A stretch of 32,890 nucleotides of DNA, taken from contig JAJDBQ010000027.1 of NCBI GenBank assembly GCA_029261255.1, positions 1 to 32,890 on the forward strand, written 5' to 3'. Below the pieces are notes generated by a model that saw only the letters and a list, made by a program, of their open reading frames with translations, made no database searches and had not been told where the DNA came from. Made by a program: the position numbers and the translations under genes. The stretch's first letter is position 1. Each line of letters opens with the position of its first letter. Source of the DNA: Nitrospirales bacterium (lineage in GTDB: Bacteria > Nitrospirota > Nitrospiria > Nitrospirales > UBA8639). Positions 8,134 to 15,558 of this stretch are shown here, piece after piece.

Positions 8134-8961
8134 ATGACCACGAAGACCTCACTTATAGCAGCATTAATGATGGGAGCGGGACTAATGGGCGCGGGGTGTG
8201 TGGCGATCGACGCAGGACACGAAGGGGTATTAGTCGAACAGCCGTTTTTCTTTGGGCATGGTGGTGTCGATCCTGTTCCAAGTAAGACTGGTCGGGTGAT
8301 TGTCGCGCCAACGACGAAAGTCATTGATGTCGACATCCGGCCCATTCAATTTTCGGAGCATTTCGACATTATTTCCGCCGAGAACGCGCCAGTCTCTTTC
8401 GATGCCTTTCTGATCGCCAATGTCATCGAAGGGCGCTCCTCGGAACTCATTTCCAGGTATGGACAGAATTGGTATCAGAACAACGTGAAGGAAGCTTTTC
8501 GTACCTTCGTACGGGAAGAAGTGCAAAAATACCCACTTTTTCAATTGACAACCGACCCCACCATAAGAGCGAAGTTGCAGGATGCTATTGCAGGAGAGCT
8601 CCAAGCGAAGCTGATTGAGAAGCAGAGTGTCCCAGTGCGGTTGAATCGGGTCGTTGTTGGAAGCATTCTTCCTCCAAAAGGTGTGGTTGAGCAGACGACG
8701 GAGGCTATCATCCAAGAGCAGCGCAAGATCACGATGGTGGAATTCCAAAAGGCGGAACTAGCGCGTGAGAAATCTGAAAGGCAGCGCGGGATCGCCGACC
8801 GAGCCTATCGGGAATCACTTGGTCTCACAGCTCCAGAGTTTGTGGACCTGCGTCGAATCGAAGTGCAGAAGGAAATCGTCCAGCATTCTCCCGCGGCTTT
8901 GACTGTCATCATGGGACTTGAGAGGGTGGGGATCAACGTGCCGCCGCTCGCAGGACAGTAA
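8134..8961 (+). CDS. SPFH/Band-7 (prohibitin-like) lipoprotein
   Basis: A 275-residue protein with lipobox MGAGC (C22) and an SPFH/Band-7 domain at about 25-200. This is followed by a charged helix (about 190-225, QEQRKITMVEFQKAELAREK) typical of the region after the domain. SPFH proteins oligomerise at membranes and often scaffold proteases or transporters. Here the lipobox replaces the usual N-terminal membrane helix, so the protein would sit on the periplasmic side of a membrane. The start is backed by AAGGAGGGACGT. It lies between small exported proteins on the same strand and may be co-transcribed with them. Its partner is not evident. Confidence 0.88.
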   Translation: MTTKTSLIAALMMGAGLMGAGCVAIDAGHEGVLVEQPFFFGHGGVDPVPSKTGRVIVAPTTKVIDVDIRPIQFSEHFDIISAENAPVSFDAFLIANVIEGRSSELISRYGQNWYQNNVKEAFRTFVREEVQKYPLFQLTTDPTIRAKLQDAIAGELQAKLIEKQSVPVRLNRVVVGSILPPKGVVEQTTEAIIQEQRKITMVEFQKAELAREKSERQRGIADRAYRESLGLTAPEFVDLRRIEVQKEIVQHSPAALTVIMGLERVGINVPPLAGQ

Positions 8962-9058
8962 GTATGTAGCCTTTTGTTTTTTGATGTCGTATAGCCGTAT
9001 AAAGATGAAGTCATAGAGGACGACGAAGAAGATTAGTAAACCGTGTGACCACGCTTGT

Positions 9059-9183
9059 GAGGACTTGGAAGCATGACGATGTTTCCTGTTTTACCCTGAA
9101 GGAGCTCACCCAGGGAAGAGAAATGGGAAGATGTACAGCTTCCTGATTAACCACGAATCAACATTAAGGACTGGAGGTCCATC
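9059..9183 (+). repeat. Duplicated upstream region of the 9184 gene, copy A
   Basis: The stretch beginning GAGGACTTGGAAGCATGACG and ending GGAGGTCCATC just before the start codon matches 14131-14249 (GAGAACTTGGAAACATGACG ... GGAGGTCGATC). Similarity is strong at both ends and loose in the middle. In both places it precedes a start codon reading ATGAAGATC. Each copy also contains a short ATGACGATG frame of unequal length, so a conserved leader peptide is less clear here. Confidence 0.65.
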
Positions 9184-9672
9184 ATGAAGATCGTAACCAC
9201 CATATTCGTCAGTCTATTTCTTGTTGGCAGTTCAGTGGGGTACGCAGATACCCATTCTTCGAAGAACACAATTGAAATGGGTGTGACTGCGTTAGAGTCC
9301 TGGACCGCAGGTGACCATCAGGGAGCTGCCAAGCGATATGAAGAAGAAGCTCGCCTCCTACAGGCCGAAGCCAGGGGCATGGAGCATGTAGAAATGAGGA
9401 TTCTTCCATTTCTCGAGGTCGAAGCTATAAAAGAAGCCGGTGTTCAGAAACTCATCAATCGGCGACTGAAGGAAGCTGAGGATAACATGAAACTCGCCAA
9501 CTGGCACCGTAACGAAGGCATGCAGTTGTTGGCAGAAAAGGAGGCTAGAATACCAGCCGTGCACACGCAAAATTCCGCGAAGGCGGGTGTAAGTCAATCC
9601 TCAACCGGATACACGGGTCAGTCATACATGAAATATGATTGGATAGTGGAAGAGGCGATATTAGGTTGGTAA
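9184..9672 (+). CDS. Small periplasmic helical protein with C-terminal acidic-Trp motif
   Basis: A 162-residue protein. A signal peptide (about 1-21, cut near YADT) is followed by a mostly helical charged region (about 40-125) and a loosely ordered tail. The pattern KRYEEEARLLQAEARGME and the segment KLANWHRNEGMQLLAEKE recall the helices of the coiled-coil lipoproteins (compare AWHQQEAERF at 5112-5510). The central FRR..W motif is absent, so kinship is uncertain. The C-terminus reads KYDWIVEEAILGW, resembling the acidic-Trp units of the neighbours at 7745 and 10636. The start is well supported by GGAGGTCCATC. A shortened relative lies at 14250. Function unknown. Confidence 0.75.
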   Translation: MKIVTTIFVSLFLVGSSVGYADTHSSKNTIEMGVTALESWTAGDHQGAAKRYEEEARLLQAEARGMEHVEMRILPFLEVEAIKEAGVQKLINRRLKEAEDNMKLANWHRNEGMQLLAEKEARIPAVHTQNSAKAGVSQSSTGYTGQSYMKYDWIVEEAILGW

Positions 9673-9692
9673 ATCAGTCTTACCAAAAGAAG

Positions 9693-9732
9693 CTCGGAGC
9701 CTCGGGGGCTAAAAAGCCCCCGGAGTTTCGAG
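9693..9732 (+). terminator. Strong hairpin downstream of the 9184 gene
   Basis: CGGGGGCT (9703-9710) and AGCCCCCG (9715-9722) pair around an AAAA loop. The stem can be extended outward with wobbles and one mismatch to about 18 bp. It lies 20 bp after the stop codon. A U-tract is lacking on the plus strand (TTTCGAG follows), so it may act as a processing or stabilising hairpin instead of a classical intrinsic terminator. Confidence 0.55.
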
Positions 9733-9753
9733 GGCGCACCATAGAAAAAAGAG

Positions 9754-10465
9754 GAGGCTGTCATAGATAACTTATAAACTGCACCATTTTTTTAGGACGG
9801 TTCATTGTTGGTGATGAGATCCATTATTGAATCGGAATTCTAACTCTTTTAAGAACGAGTAGAAGTGCTTCGCTGGAATGCCATTCTATTTACGTAGCAC
9901 CCGTTTGGCCTGATTGCAAAAGTTTTCAATCCCATTTATATGATTGCCCCCCCCCCTGCAAACACTGCTGAATGATTGATCCGGTAATGCTTAAATTCTG
10001 AGACATCTACGACATTGTACGAACGAGAACTCTCAAGGCACACAATGCGATCTGGCTTGATTTTCCTGCGGATAATTCTCATCAGGGTACCGGTGTGCGT
10101 ATCCTCGATTATCTCTGGGTCTAGACTTCCCCCCCTCTGTTCAGCATACCAAAAGCCGGTACGTTTCCGGCTGCCTCTCGTCCACGCTTACCTTTCCGTA
10201 CCCCGACGAAATAACTTTCATCCAACTCAACCTCTCCAAGCACTTCTCAAGCCGCGGCTTCCAGTTTCTCCGCAATGATGACACGAACTTTTCTTAAAAC
10301 AGCCTGGCTGTGCTCGCTTGGATTTCCAGGAAATCCGCTGTGGCTCGGGCGACAACTTCCAAGGCAAAAAACGCTAAAAGCTTTCGTTGGGTTTTATCCT
10401 TTAAATTACAACGCTTCCGTCCTATGTGCCATCATAGGAAATTTTGTGCTTTCTAGCACAGCCTC
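9754..10465 (-). mobile_element. Decayed IS1595-family element (IS1016-like group)
   Basis: On the minus strand the transposase can be followed across three frames. KLLAFFALEVVARATADFL gives the N-terminal helical part, then a stop and a shift. EVELDESYFVGVRKGKRGRE is the diagnostic DDE segment of IS1595 elements. EIIEDTHTGTLMRIIRRKIK and VSEFKHYRINHSAVFAGGG follow. A 10-base C run (9947-9956, plus strand) shifts frame, and NHINGIENFCNQAKRVLRK continues after it. Several in-frame stops are present, so it is inactive. The ends carry inverted repeats starting GAGGCTGT (9754-9761) and ending ACAGCCTC (10458-10465). The 9-mer GAAAAAAGA lies close outside both ends and may be the target duplication. 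Confidence 0.85.
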
Positions 10466-10635
10466 TGAGAAAAAAGAAATATTGCAGGTATCCATATATT
10501 CTATGTATAAAGAATATATATTCTATTTGTTTATGTGAAAAAATCCTAGTAAATTTAAACATGGAAAGCGATCGAAAGATTAAAAAGTCGGAGACAACCC
10601 GAAGGGTAGTCTGGTCCTCTCACAAAGGAGGTGTC

Positions 10636-11061
10636 ATGAACATGAATTTTAAAAACCAAAAATTTTATTACTGGATTCTTGTCCTAGTGGCTGGAGGGTT
10701 TATTGCATTTCCTCTGGCACGCAGTGGAGGACTAAAAGAGTATTTCATTCCACCAGTCCCTGTGGAGGATGAGGCCGACTGGACTTTGACCAAGAATCAC
10801 CCCAAGGAAGGTGAAATTGATTGGATTCTAGTTGCCGACAATGGAATTCATGAGGAGGAAGTGGATTGGACTCTTGTTCAAGAGCTATCGAATATCACAA
10901 AACACCAATTCACTTATGGAATTGACATTGGATTAGCTGAAAAAAATGTATGGGTACTAAATTTTCTAAAATACGATAAGAATAATTTGATCGTCCAGGA
11001 AGTGAGGAGAAAATATAAGACATTAGAGGAATTAAATATAGATTTACCAAAATTAATCTAA
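10636..11061 (+). CDS. Membrane-anchored or secreted protein with three acidic-Trp repeats
   Basis: A 141-residue protein. The N-terminal hydrophobic segment (about 10-30) is a signal anchor or signal peptide. The next 60 residues contain three spaced units: DEADWTLTKN, GEIDWILVAD and EEVDWTLVQE. A fourth looser one, EKNVWVLNF, follows. The C-terminal 30 residues are basic and charged. AAAGGAGGTGTC in front of ATG 10636 fixes the start, although the frame is open upstream. The repeats resemble those at 7745-8047. No known family. A and T content is higher than in the flanking genes. Role unknown. Confidence 0.7.
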   Translation: MNMNFKNQKFYYWILVLVAGGFIAFPLARSGGLKEYFIPPVPVEDEADWTLTKNHPKEGEIDWILVADNGIHEEEVDWTLVQELSNITKHQFTYGIDIGLAEKNVWVLNFLKYDKNNLIVQEVRRKYKTLEELNIDLPKLI

Positions 11062-11366
11062 GGGATCATCACGCGCATAGCATCAAGGAATTATTCGAAT
11101 GGTTTCAATCCAAAACGGGCCTGATCGATGAGGACGATGCCCTGATGAGCTATGCATGTGATGATAAGCGATGAATAGAACAAGGAAGATTGATCATACA
11201 ATTAGACGAATAGGAGTAATAAAAAAGTATGGAATTATGGGAGGGTGGATTTCCTCTCTGATCGCCTTCTCAATTCATTTTTAATCGGCAGATGGCTGTT
11301 TAATCGCCACGATGTCTCTTAATGCAATGGGGCAAAACATTTCTCTAATTTTAAGGAGACTCGCCC
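11062..11366. other. Gene-poor stretch with a possible coding fragment
   Basis: Right after the previous stop, another plus-strand frame reads KELFEWFQSKTGLIDEDDAL and continues with MSYACDDKR to a stop at about 11172. It has good coding character for some 40 residues but no start codon or ribosome site, so it may be the tail of a lost gene. I do not recognise the family. The remaining 190 bp contain only the Shine-Dalgarno sequence of the next gene. Confidence 0.35.
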
Positions 11367-12242
11367 ATGATTACATACAATCAAGTCGATCAAAATAAGA
11401 GGCGTATCATCCCAATCCTAAAAGTAAATCATCAGTCAGGTAAAAGGATAATACTATGGATAGTGCTAGTAGACTTGGCACTGTTGATAGTTCTATTACT
11501 TCTCCTGAGTGGGTGTAGCGGCCCCTCTCCTCATCGTCTTCAGGCACATTTTGAAAGCGAACCTCATGGTTCTGAAGTAATTCAGGGCAAACTGTCGGCC
11601 CACTCTCAAGACCGGCTGGCTGTAGGTATGGCAATCGTCTTACAAGCCGAATCCGTTGATGCTCCACTGGGGATTACTGAAGGCAACTGGCCTCAGTTCT
11701 CGGCCAGGGTAAATCATGAAATCGAAAGCCTCATTCCCGTTTCCATGGAAGAGGTCGTTCTCGTGGATGAAATTCCATCTGGAGAACAGATTACTCTCCT
11801 TAAGGGAATGGGAGAGAAGAGCCAAATAGAAATAGTCTTAGTTGTCCTGCCATACAGCCAAGAGGTTAGAGTTCCAGCTCAGTTTGATCTTCTTCCGGAA
11901 GTCAGCATGATAAACGGTTATCAAACTGAAAATTACGCTATGGTGGAGTTAGGCTTGCTGGATCTGAAGTCTGGGAAATTACTACTTCAGTCAGAGGGAA
12001 CTTCCTATGCCACACTGGAACAGTTGGACGTTCCGCTGGCCTCCAACCGGTATCCGAGAGTGCGAGGGTCTGCCATGATCGATCCGATTTATCCTGAGGA
12101 AGATAGGGCAGTTGAAACGCTTAGAATGGTGGCATTGCATGAAGCTCTTGAGCAGGCTGTGATGAAGTTGTCTGGCAAGTGGCACGATGGAGCCAGAGGA
12201 GCAATCCCCACCGCACTCTCACCGGTCGGTGTGGAATCCTGA
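11367..12242 (+). CDS. Predicted lipoprotein, unknown function
   Basis: A 291-residue protein with a basic N-terminal segment of 28 residues, a hydrophobic helix (about 29-47) and lipobox LLSGC (C50). The N-region is unusually long for a lipoprotein. AAGGAGACTCGCCC supports this start, and no closer in-frame ATG exists. The mature part (about 51-291) is mixed alpha/beta with conserved-looking phrases such as MVELGLLDLKSGKLLLQSEG and a C-terminal helix ALHEALEQAVMKLSGKW. The layout (lipoprotein whose core ends in a helix before a short tail) recalls outer-membrane assembly lipoproteins, but I cannot assign a family. It stands alone between two IS remnants. Confidence 0.75.
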   Translation: MITYNQVDQNKRRIIPILKVNHQSGKRIILWIVLVDLALLIVLLLLLSGCSGPSPHRLQAHFESEPHGSEVIQGKLSAHSQDRLAVGMAIVLQAESVDAPLGITEGNWPQFSARVNHEIESLIPVSMEEVVLVDEIPSGEQITLLKGMGEKSQIEIVLVVLPYSQEVRVPAQFDLLPEVSMINGYQTENYAMVELGLLDLKSGKLLLQSEGTSYATLEQLDVPLASNRYPRVRGSAMIDPIYPEEDRAVETLRMVALHEALEQAVMKLSGKWHDGARGAIPTALSPVGVES

Positions 12243-12356
12243 ATCTTGATAATCAGAAAATAAGTGATGCCAAGAAACCTTAGCGGCTTTCCCTTCTTCT
12301 TATAGCAGGAAGGCCTTCTTCAATAACTTGAAATTGACTAAAACGAAGGTGGAAGC

Positions 12357-12740
12357 CCCGCCCTTTGGGCGGGAGGAAACGTTCAGCCGGCTGGAGGCCG
12401 GTCCAGGTTGTGCATATCATGGCCGGATGCCTCTTAAACGTACTGGCCATGCGGTATATGACGCGAAATGTCATGTAGTGCAGGCTCCTAAATACCGGAA
12501 GTAGATTGATCGGGATGAACGTCAGATTTAAGGAAATATGGAGTTGAGCAGCATGTCTCGCTAGGTGGGGCTGCATCTGATGGCTGAATTGGGAAAGGCC
12601 TCGTTTCAATTTTTTGTACAAAAAACTGCAAGTGAGAAAAACGTCCTGAAATCGAATTCTTATCTGAAATATTATTGGATAGAACAATAAGCGATCTTGG
12701 AGTCGCAACTATTGAGTTATGGGTGAAAAGGAATCAGTAA
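12357..12740 (+). pseudogene. IS200/IS605-type (Y1 transposase) fragment with end hairpin
   Basis: ATG 12427 opens MPLKRTGHAVYDAKCHVVQ followed by APKYRK and a stop at 12502-12504. This matches the opening of Y1 transposases (basic start, then H.VYD.K.H.V..PKYR). Fifty-four bases ahead is a perfect hairpin, CCCGCCC-TTT-GGGCGGG (12357-12373), and then a second one (CCGGC/GCCGG), as found at the left end of such elements. Downstream, frames are broken by several stops; the HUH and catalytic Tyr segments were not found with confidence. The right boundary is approximate. A 142-codon minus-strand frame across this region is judged spurious. Confidence 0.55.
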
Positions 12741-12819
12741 GCAGGAGATTCTTGCGCCTTAAACATTTTTCCTACATATCTTCTCTTTTTCTCTACGAAC
12801 CATATCCGTCTAATAGTTT

Positions 12820-13125
12820 TTAATTTCTATCGTCGCTTTGAAGGTCCGGTGAGGCAGGAAAAGAGGAGCCTGCCGAGGGTGCTAGAGGTTCAATAATTGT
12901 TCCTTTGAGCATCGTTGGTGGATCGGTCGTTTCACGTTTGGCCAAGGATTGATTAATGCAATATTGGAGTTGTTTTAAGCGACTCGCTTTTAGGGACTCC
13001 GGATTTTCTGCATAATCATGTGCGAGCTGTTGGCACCGTGACAGCGCATTCTCTCCTGCTTTTGCTTCCGTCCCATAAACAGACATTATCACCCCCATAG
13101 ATATGACAAGAATTACGATTTTCAT
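12820..13125 (-). CDS. Small secreted two-cysteine protein
   Basis: A 101-residue protein with a signal peptide (hydrophobic core about 3-17, likely cut after AKA). The short helical domain (about 26-65) has two Cys (in SRCQQLAHDYAENPESLK and KQLQYCINQSL). A Pro/Ser-rich tail follows. The start follows GGAGGGCTAAT. The pattern of two Cys in a small helical exported domain recalls the protein at 30691-30972, but similarity is weak and may be chance. It stands alone, convergent to the lipoprotein at 11367 and divergent from the 13661 cluster. No known family. Confidence 0.7.
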   Translation of the reverse strand: MKIVILVISMGVIMSVYGTEAKAGENALSRCQQLAHDYAENPESLKASRLKQLQYCINQSLAKRETTDPPTMLKGTIIEPLAPSAGSSFPASPDLQSDDRN

Positions 13126-13576
13126 ATTAGCCCTCCGCTTTTGGGTAAATGAAATAAGTTTTTGTTGCTAAGAGCATTGTATCATTTTCTTAGGACCAAA
13201 AAACTCGTTAGCAATACAACGGTTTTCTCTGTCAATTATTTACCCTTCACTGAAAACGCTTTTGATTGGCCTAAACTCTGAAATGGAGTTTCAAGAGTAT
13301 TGCTACGACTATTGTGCGTGCAACTTCCATGATGCTCTCTGCCAGACGAAAAGTTTGATCAGCCTCATATTTTTACTGGTCGTTTGGTCGATTCTTGGTC
13401 GAGCGAAATTTTTTCTTCAGCCCAAGCTTGGTTAACGAACTCTTCTTTCGTAATCATCAAGATCTTAGGTAAGTTGTCGTTGTTGTTCTAGCTCTTTGGT
13501 CTTCGTCTAAGTATCAATAATATAAATGTATAGAGTAATTATTATATATTAGTATTATGTATAGGAATGCTTATAT
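13126..13576. other. Intergenic region, AT-rich toward the 13661 cluster
   Basis: About 450 bp without a convincing gene. A 29-codon minus-strand frame near 13370-13460 (ITKEEFVNQAWAEEKISLDQ) looks mildly coding but lacks clear signals. The last 80 bp are very AT-rich and probably hold the promoter of the leader-peptide/lipoprotein unit. Confidence 0.4.
13513..13531. promoter_or_regulatory. AT-rich operator-like motif (weaker match)
   Basis: ATCAATAATATAAATGTAT resembles the 18669 site and lies about 130-148 bp upstream of the 13661 start, the same spacing as the 7120 site to its gene. In such AT-rich DNA the match could be chance. Confidence 0.3.
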
Positions 13577-13620
13577 AGTAAACCATAAGAGGTTGATGAG
13601 ATCACAGGTAGAGACTAATT
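13577..13620 (+). repeat. Conserved leader block, copy B
   Basis: Matches 7186-7229 at 38 of 44 positions by eye, including GAGGTTGATGAGAT with the leader start codon. Confidence 0.75.
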
Positions 13621-13664
13621 TTGAGAGCGGCAAAAAGCCTAATGAAAAACGGAGAGTCAGATGA
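13596..13664 (+). CDS. 22-residue leader peptide, translationally coupled to the next gene (copy B)
   Basis: ATG 13596-13598 follows AGAGG at short spacing and opens a 22-codon frame. Its TGA (13662-13664) overlaps the downstream start as ATGA. It starts MRSQVETNFES and ends in a run rich in Lys and Arg. Length and overlap equal those of copy A at 7205-7273, while the second half has diverged at the DNA level without breaking the frame. That pattern suggests selection for translation or for coupling. No family is known. Confidence 0.5.
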   Translation: MRSQVETNFESGKKPNEKRRVR

Positions 13665-14059
13665 AAACCAAAAATGCTCTTTTAGGAGCCTTTATTCTGG
13701 GAATAGGACTGGCGTTGACAGGATGCGCCTCAACTGAAAGCTTCCATGATGAAAGGCTAGGCAAATCTAAACCATTAGATTCAATGGGCCATCATGCCCC
13801 GGTTCTTGAAAATCCTGAATCTCGAATCGCGATATTAGAAGAAAAAATTATGAACTTACAAAAACGGATCGTAGTATTTAATAAGAAAGAATACTTTGAT
13901 CCACATGAGTTTAGGCTAAGTGGCTGGGAAATCCTTAAGAGGGACTACCAGAAAGAGGTGCAGGAGCTTCGAGCGCAAATCGTCCAACTTAACAATACAC
14001 ATTCTCAACAAGAGGGCGTGGGGAAAGCATCCAGTACTGTACCGTTAGAAAAGGCTTGA
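13661..14059 (+). CDS. Small coiled-coil lipoprotein (local paralogous family)
   Basis: A 132-residue lipoprotein with lipobox LTGC (C22), a short linker, and a helix with heptads (about 52-75). The conserved centre is NKKEYFDPHEFRLSGWEILK, more diverged than in the paralogs (the Arg-Arg pair is lost). A second heptad helix (about 92-112) follows. The N-terminal layout and signal peptide are closest to the 7270 protein, and the two share the upstream leader block and coupled leader frame, so they derive from a segment duplication. GGAGAGTCAG precedes the start. Function unknown; periplasmic or outer-membrane location is inferred. Confidence 0.8.
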   Translation: MKTKNALLGAFILGIGLALTGCASTESFHDERLGKSKPLDSMGHHAPVLENPESRIAILEEKIMNLQKRIVVFNKKEYFDPHEFRLSGWEILKRDYQKEVQELRAQIVQLNNTHSQQEGVGKASSTVPLEKA

Positions 14060-14130
14060 AAGCTGCTTTTAATATATTCATAGCGTTCATTGAGAAATAA
14101 AATGATGACAAGAAAAGAAGAGGCCAGCTT

Positions 14131-14249
14131 GAGAACTTGGAAACATGACGATGTTGCCGTTGGACCCTGGACGAGCGCATCCAGGCGAGAGAACAGGAAG
14201 GTATGCAACTTCCTACTTTACTACATCTTAAACCGAGTGGAGGTCGATC
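14131..14249 (+). repeat. Duplicated upstream region, copy B (before the 14250 mini-gene)
   Basis: Matches 9059-9183 at both ends. Here the short ATGACGATG frame stays open for 28 codons and stops at TAA shortly before GTGGAGGTCGATC, the ribosome site of the mini-gene. Confidence 0.6.
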
Positions 14250-14372
14250 ATGAAGATCCAAGCAATTATGGCAGCAGACATCTTTCTCAGCCAGAGTTCT
14301 GTCGCGTTTGCTAATACTCCTCTGATGAATCACTATGACCTGATGCAAGATGAGTTTTGGCATGGTGGGTGA
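14250..14372 (+). CDS. 40-residue mini-protein: signal peptide joined to short C-terminal tail
   Basis: ATG 14250 follows TGGAGGTCGATC and encodes 40 residues. A signal-like segment (MKIQAIMAADIFLSQSSVAF, then AN) is joined to a short tail (NHYDLMQDEFWHGG). The 9184 protein starts with a similar segment and ends with a similar acidic-Trp tail, and the upstream DNA is shared. The simplest reading is a copy that lost its central helical region by internal deletion. It keeps start, ribosome site and stop, so it may still be expressed. It could equally be a dead remnant. Confidence 0.45.
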   Translation: MKIQAIMAADIFLSQSSVAFANTPLMNHYDLMQDEFWHGG

Positions 14373-14452
14373 ATTAATAGCCTAAATGATTGGCACTCCG
14401 TAGGAACCTCCAGTGGCCATCACGACATTCGAATATGACGAAAGGCAAGACG

Positions 14453-15472
14453 ATGGGATCTTTTAATAATCATTCATCTCTCTCAAGTTCACTGTGGTCC
14501 ATCATATTATCGGGCGGAGAAGGGCAACGGATGCGGCCTCATATCGAGCAGTGGTTAGGCCGCCACATCCCTAAACAATATTGTACCTTTGTGGGAACTC
14601 GTTCGATGTTGCAACATACATGGGATCGAGCCGATCTCCTTACACAACCGTTTCAAAAGGTGACGGTTCTAGCCCCCACCCATCAGACCTTTGTTTGGCC
14701 TGAGACGCAGTCAGTTACGGCGGGACGATTCGTTTTTCAGCCGAAGAATCGAAATACTGCAGCAGGCGTGTTTTTGCCATTGACGTATGTCCGTTCGTGG
14801 AACCCTGAGGCCACGGTGATCGTATATCCCTCAGATCACTTCATCTACCCTGAAGAAGTGTTTATGAAACACGTCGAGGCTGCGGTACGCGCCACCGAGC
14901 ACTGGACCGATCGAATCATCCTATTAGGGGCGGCACCGACGGAGACGGAATTAGATTATGGGTGGATGGAAAAACGAACCAGACTTGGATCGGCGAATGA
15001 TAGTCCTCTATGGTCCGTGGGGTCCTTTCAGGAAAAACCTTCTTCCGCTCCGATATGGGAATCATCGGAAAGCCCGTGGCTGTGGAATACCATGGTTGTC
15101 GTCACCAAATTGAAAACCCTATGGGATGTGGGATGGAAAAGCTTTCCTCACCTCATGGAGCGGTTCACAACTTTAGGGGATGCGATTGGGACTCAACGAG
15201 AAAGCGCGATGCTGGATGTGCTGTATGAAAACATGCCGTTTCACAACTTTTCGTCTGATTTATTAGAGCAAGCCATCGACCATTTGGGAGTGATGGAAAT
15301 GCGAGACGTCTTATGGAGTGATTGGGGAAGACCCGAGCGAATTGCGGATACACTGAGGGACATCGGGAGAGCATCATGCTTTCCAATGGATACCTTCGCC
15401 TCCAATCATCCCAGTCACCATATCCACAGGAATGCGGTGAATACGGGTCAGGAAATTGGCGGGATGAAGTGA
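14453..15472 (+). CDS. Mannose-1-phosphate guanylyltransferase-like nucleotidyltransferase
   Basis: A protein of about 339 residues in the sugar-phosphate nucleotidyltransferase family. Near the N-terminus it has IILSGGEGQRMRPHIEQWLG with HIPKQYC, the nucleotide-binding signature of GDP-mannose pyrophosphorylases. Further on come FQPKNRNTAAGVFLPL, VIVYPSDHF (metal and substrate site), VGSFQEKPS and SPWLWNTMVVV. It lacks the C-terminal cupin (phosphomannose isomerase) domain of bifunctional ManC enzymes. It would make an activated sugar, most likely GDP-mannose, in the cytoplasm; substrate is inferred from family. AAAGG in front of ATG 14453 supports this start; ATG 14435 is the alternative. 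It is followed at 86 bp by the transhydrogenase gene. Confidence 0.82.
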   Translation: MGSFNNHSSLSSSLWSIILSGGEGQRMRPHIEQWLGRHIPKQYCTFVGTRSMLQHTWDRADLLTQPFQKVTVLAPTHQTFVWPETQSVTAGRFVFQPKNRNTAAGVFLPLTYVRSWNPEATVIVYPSDHFIYPEEVFMKHVEAAVRATEHWTDRIILLGAAPTETELDYGWMEKRTRLGSANDSPLWSVGSFQEKPSSAPIWESSESPWLWNTMVVVTKLKTLWDVGWKSFPHLMERFTTLGDAIGTQRESAMLDVLYENMPFHNFSSDLLEQAIDHLGVMEMRDVLWSDWGRPERIADTLRDIGRASCFPMDTFASNHPSHHIHRNAVNTGQEIGGMK

Positions 15473-15558
15473 GTGTCTGTAATGAGGAGTAGAAGAATGA
15501 TCGATCAGAGTGGGTCGCGATGCGGAATCCATATGAACCATTTGTCGGAATGGAATAG

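Noticed and set aside
12280-12708. 142-codon minus-strand frame
   Set aside because: Antisense to the IS200-like remnant; no signal, ribosome site or family feature.
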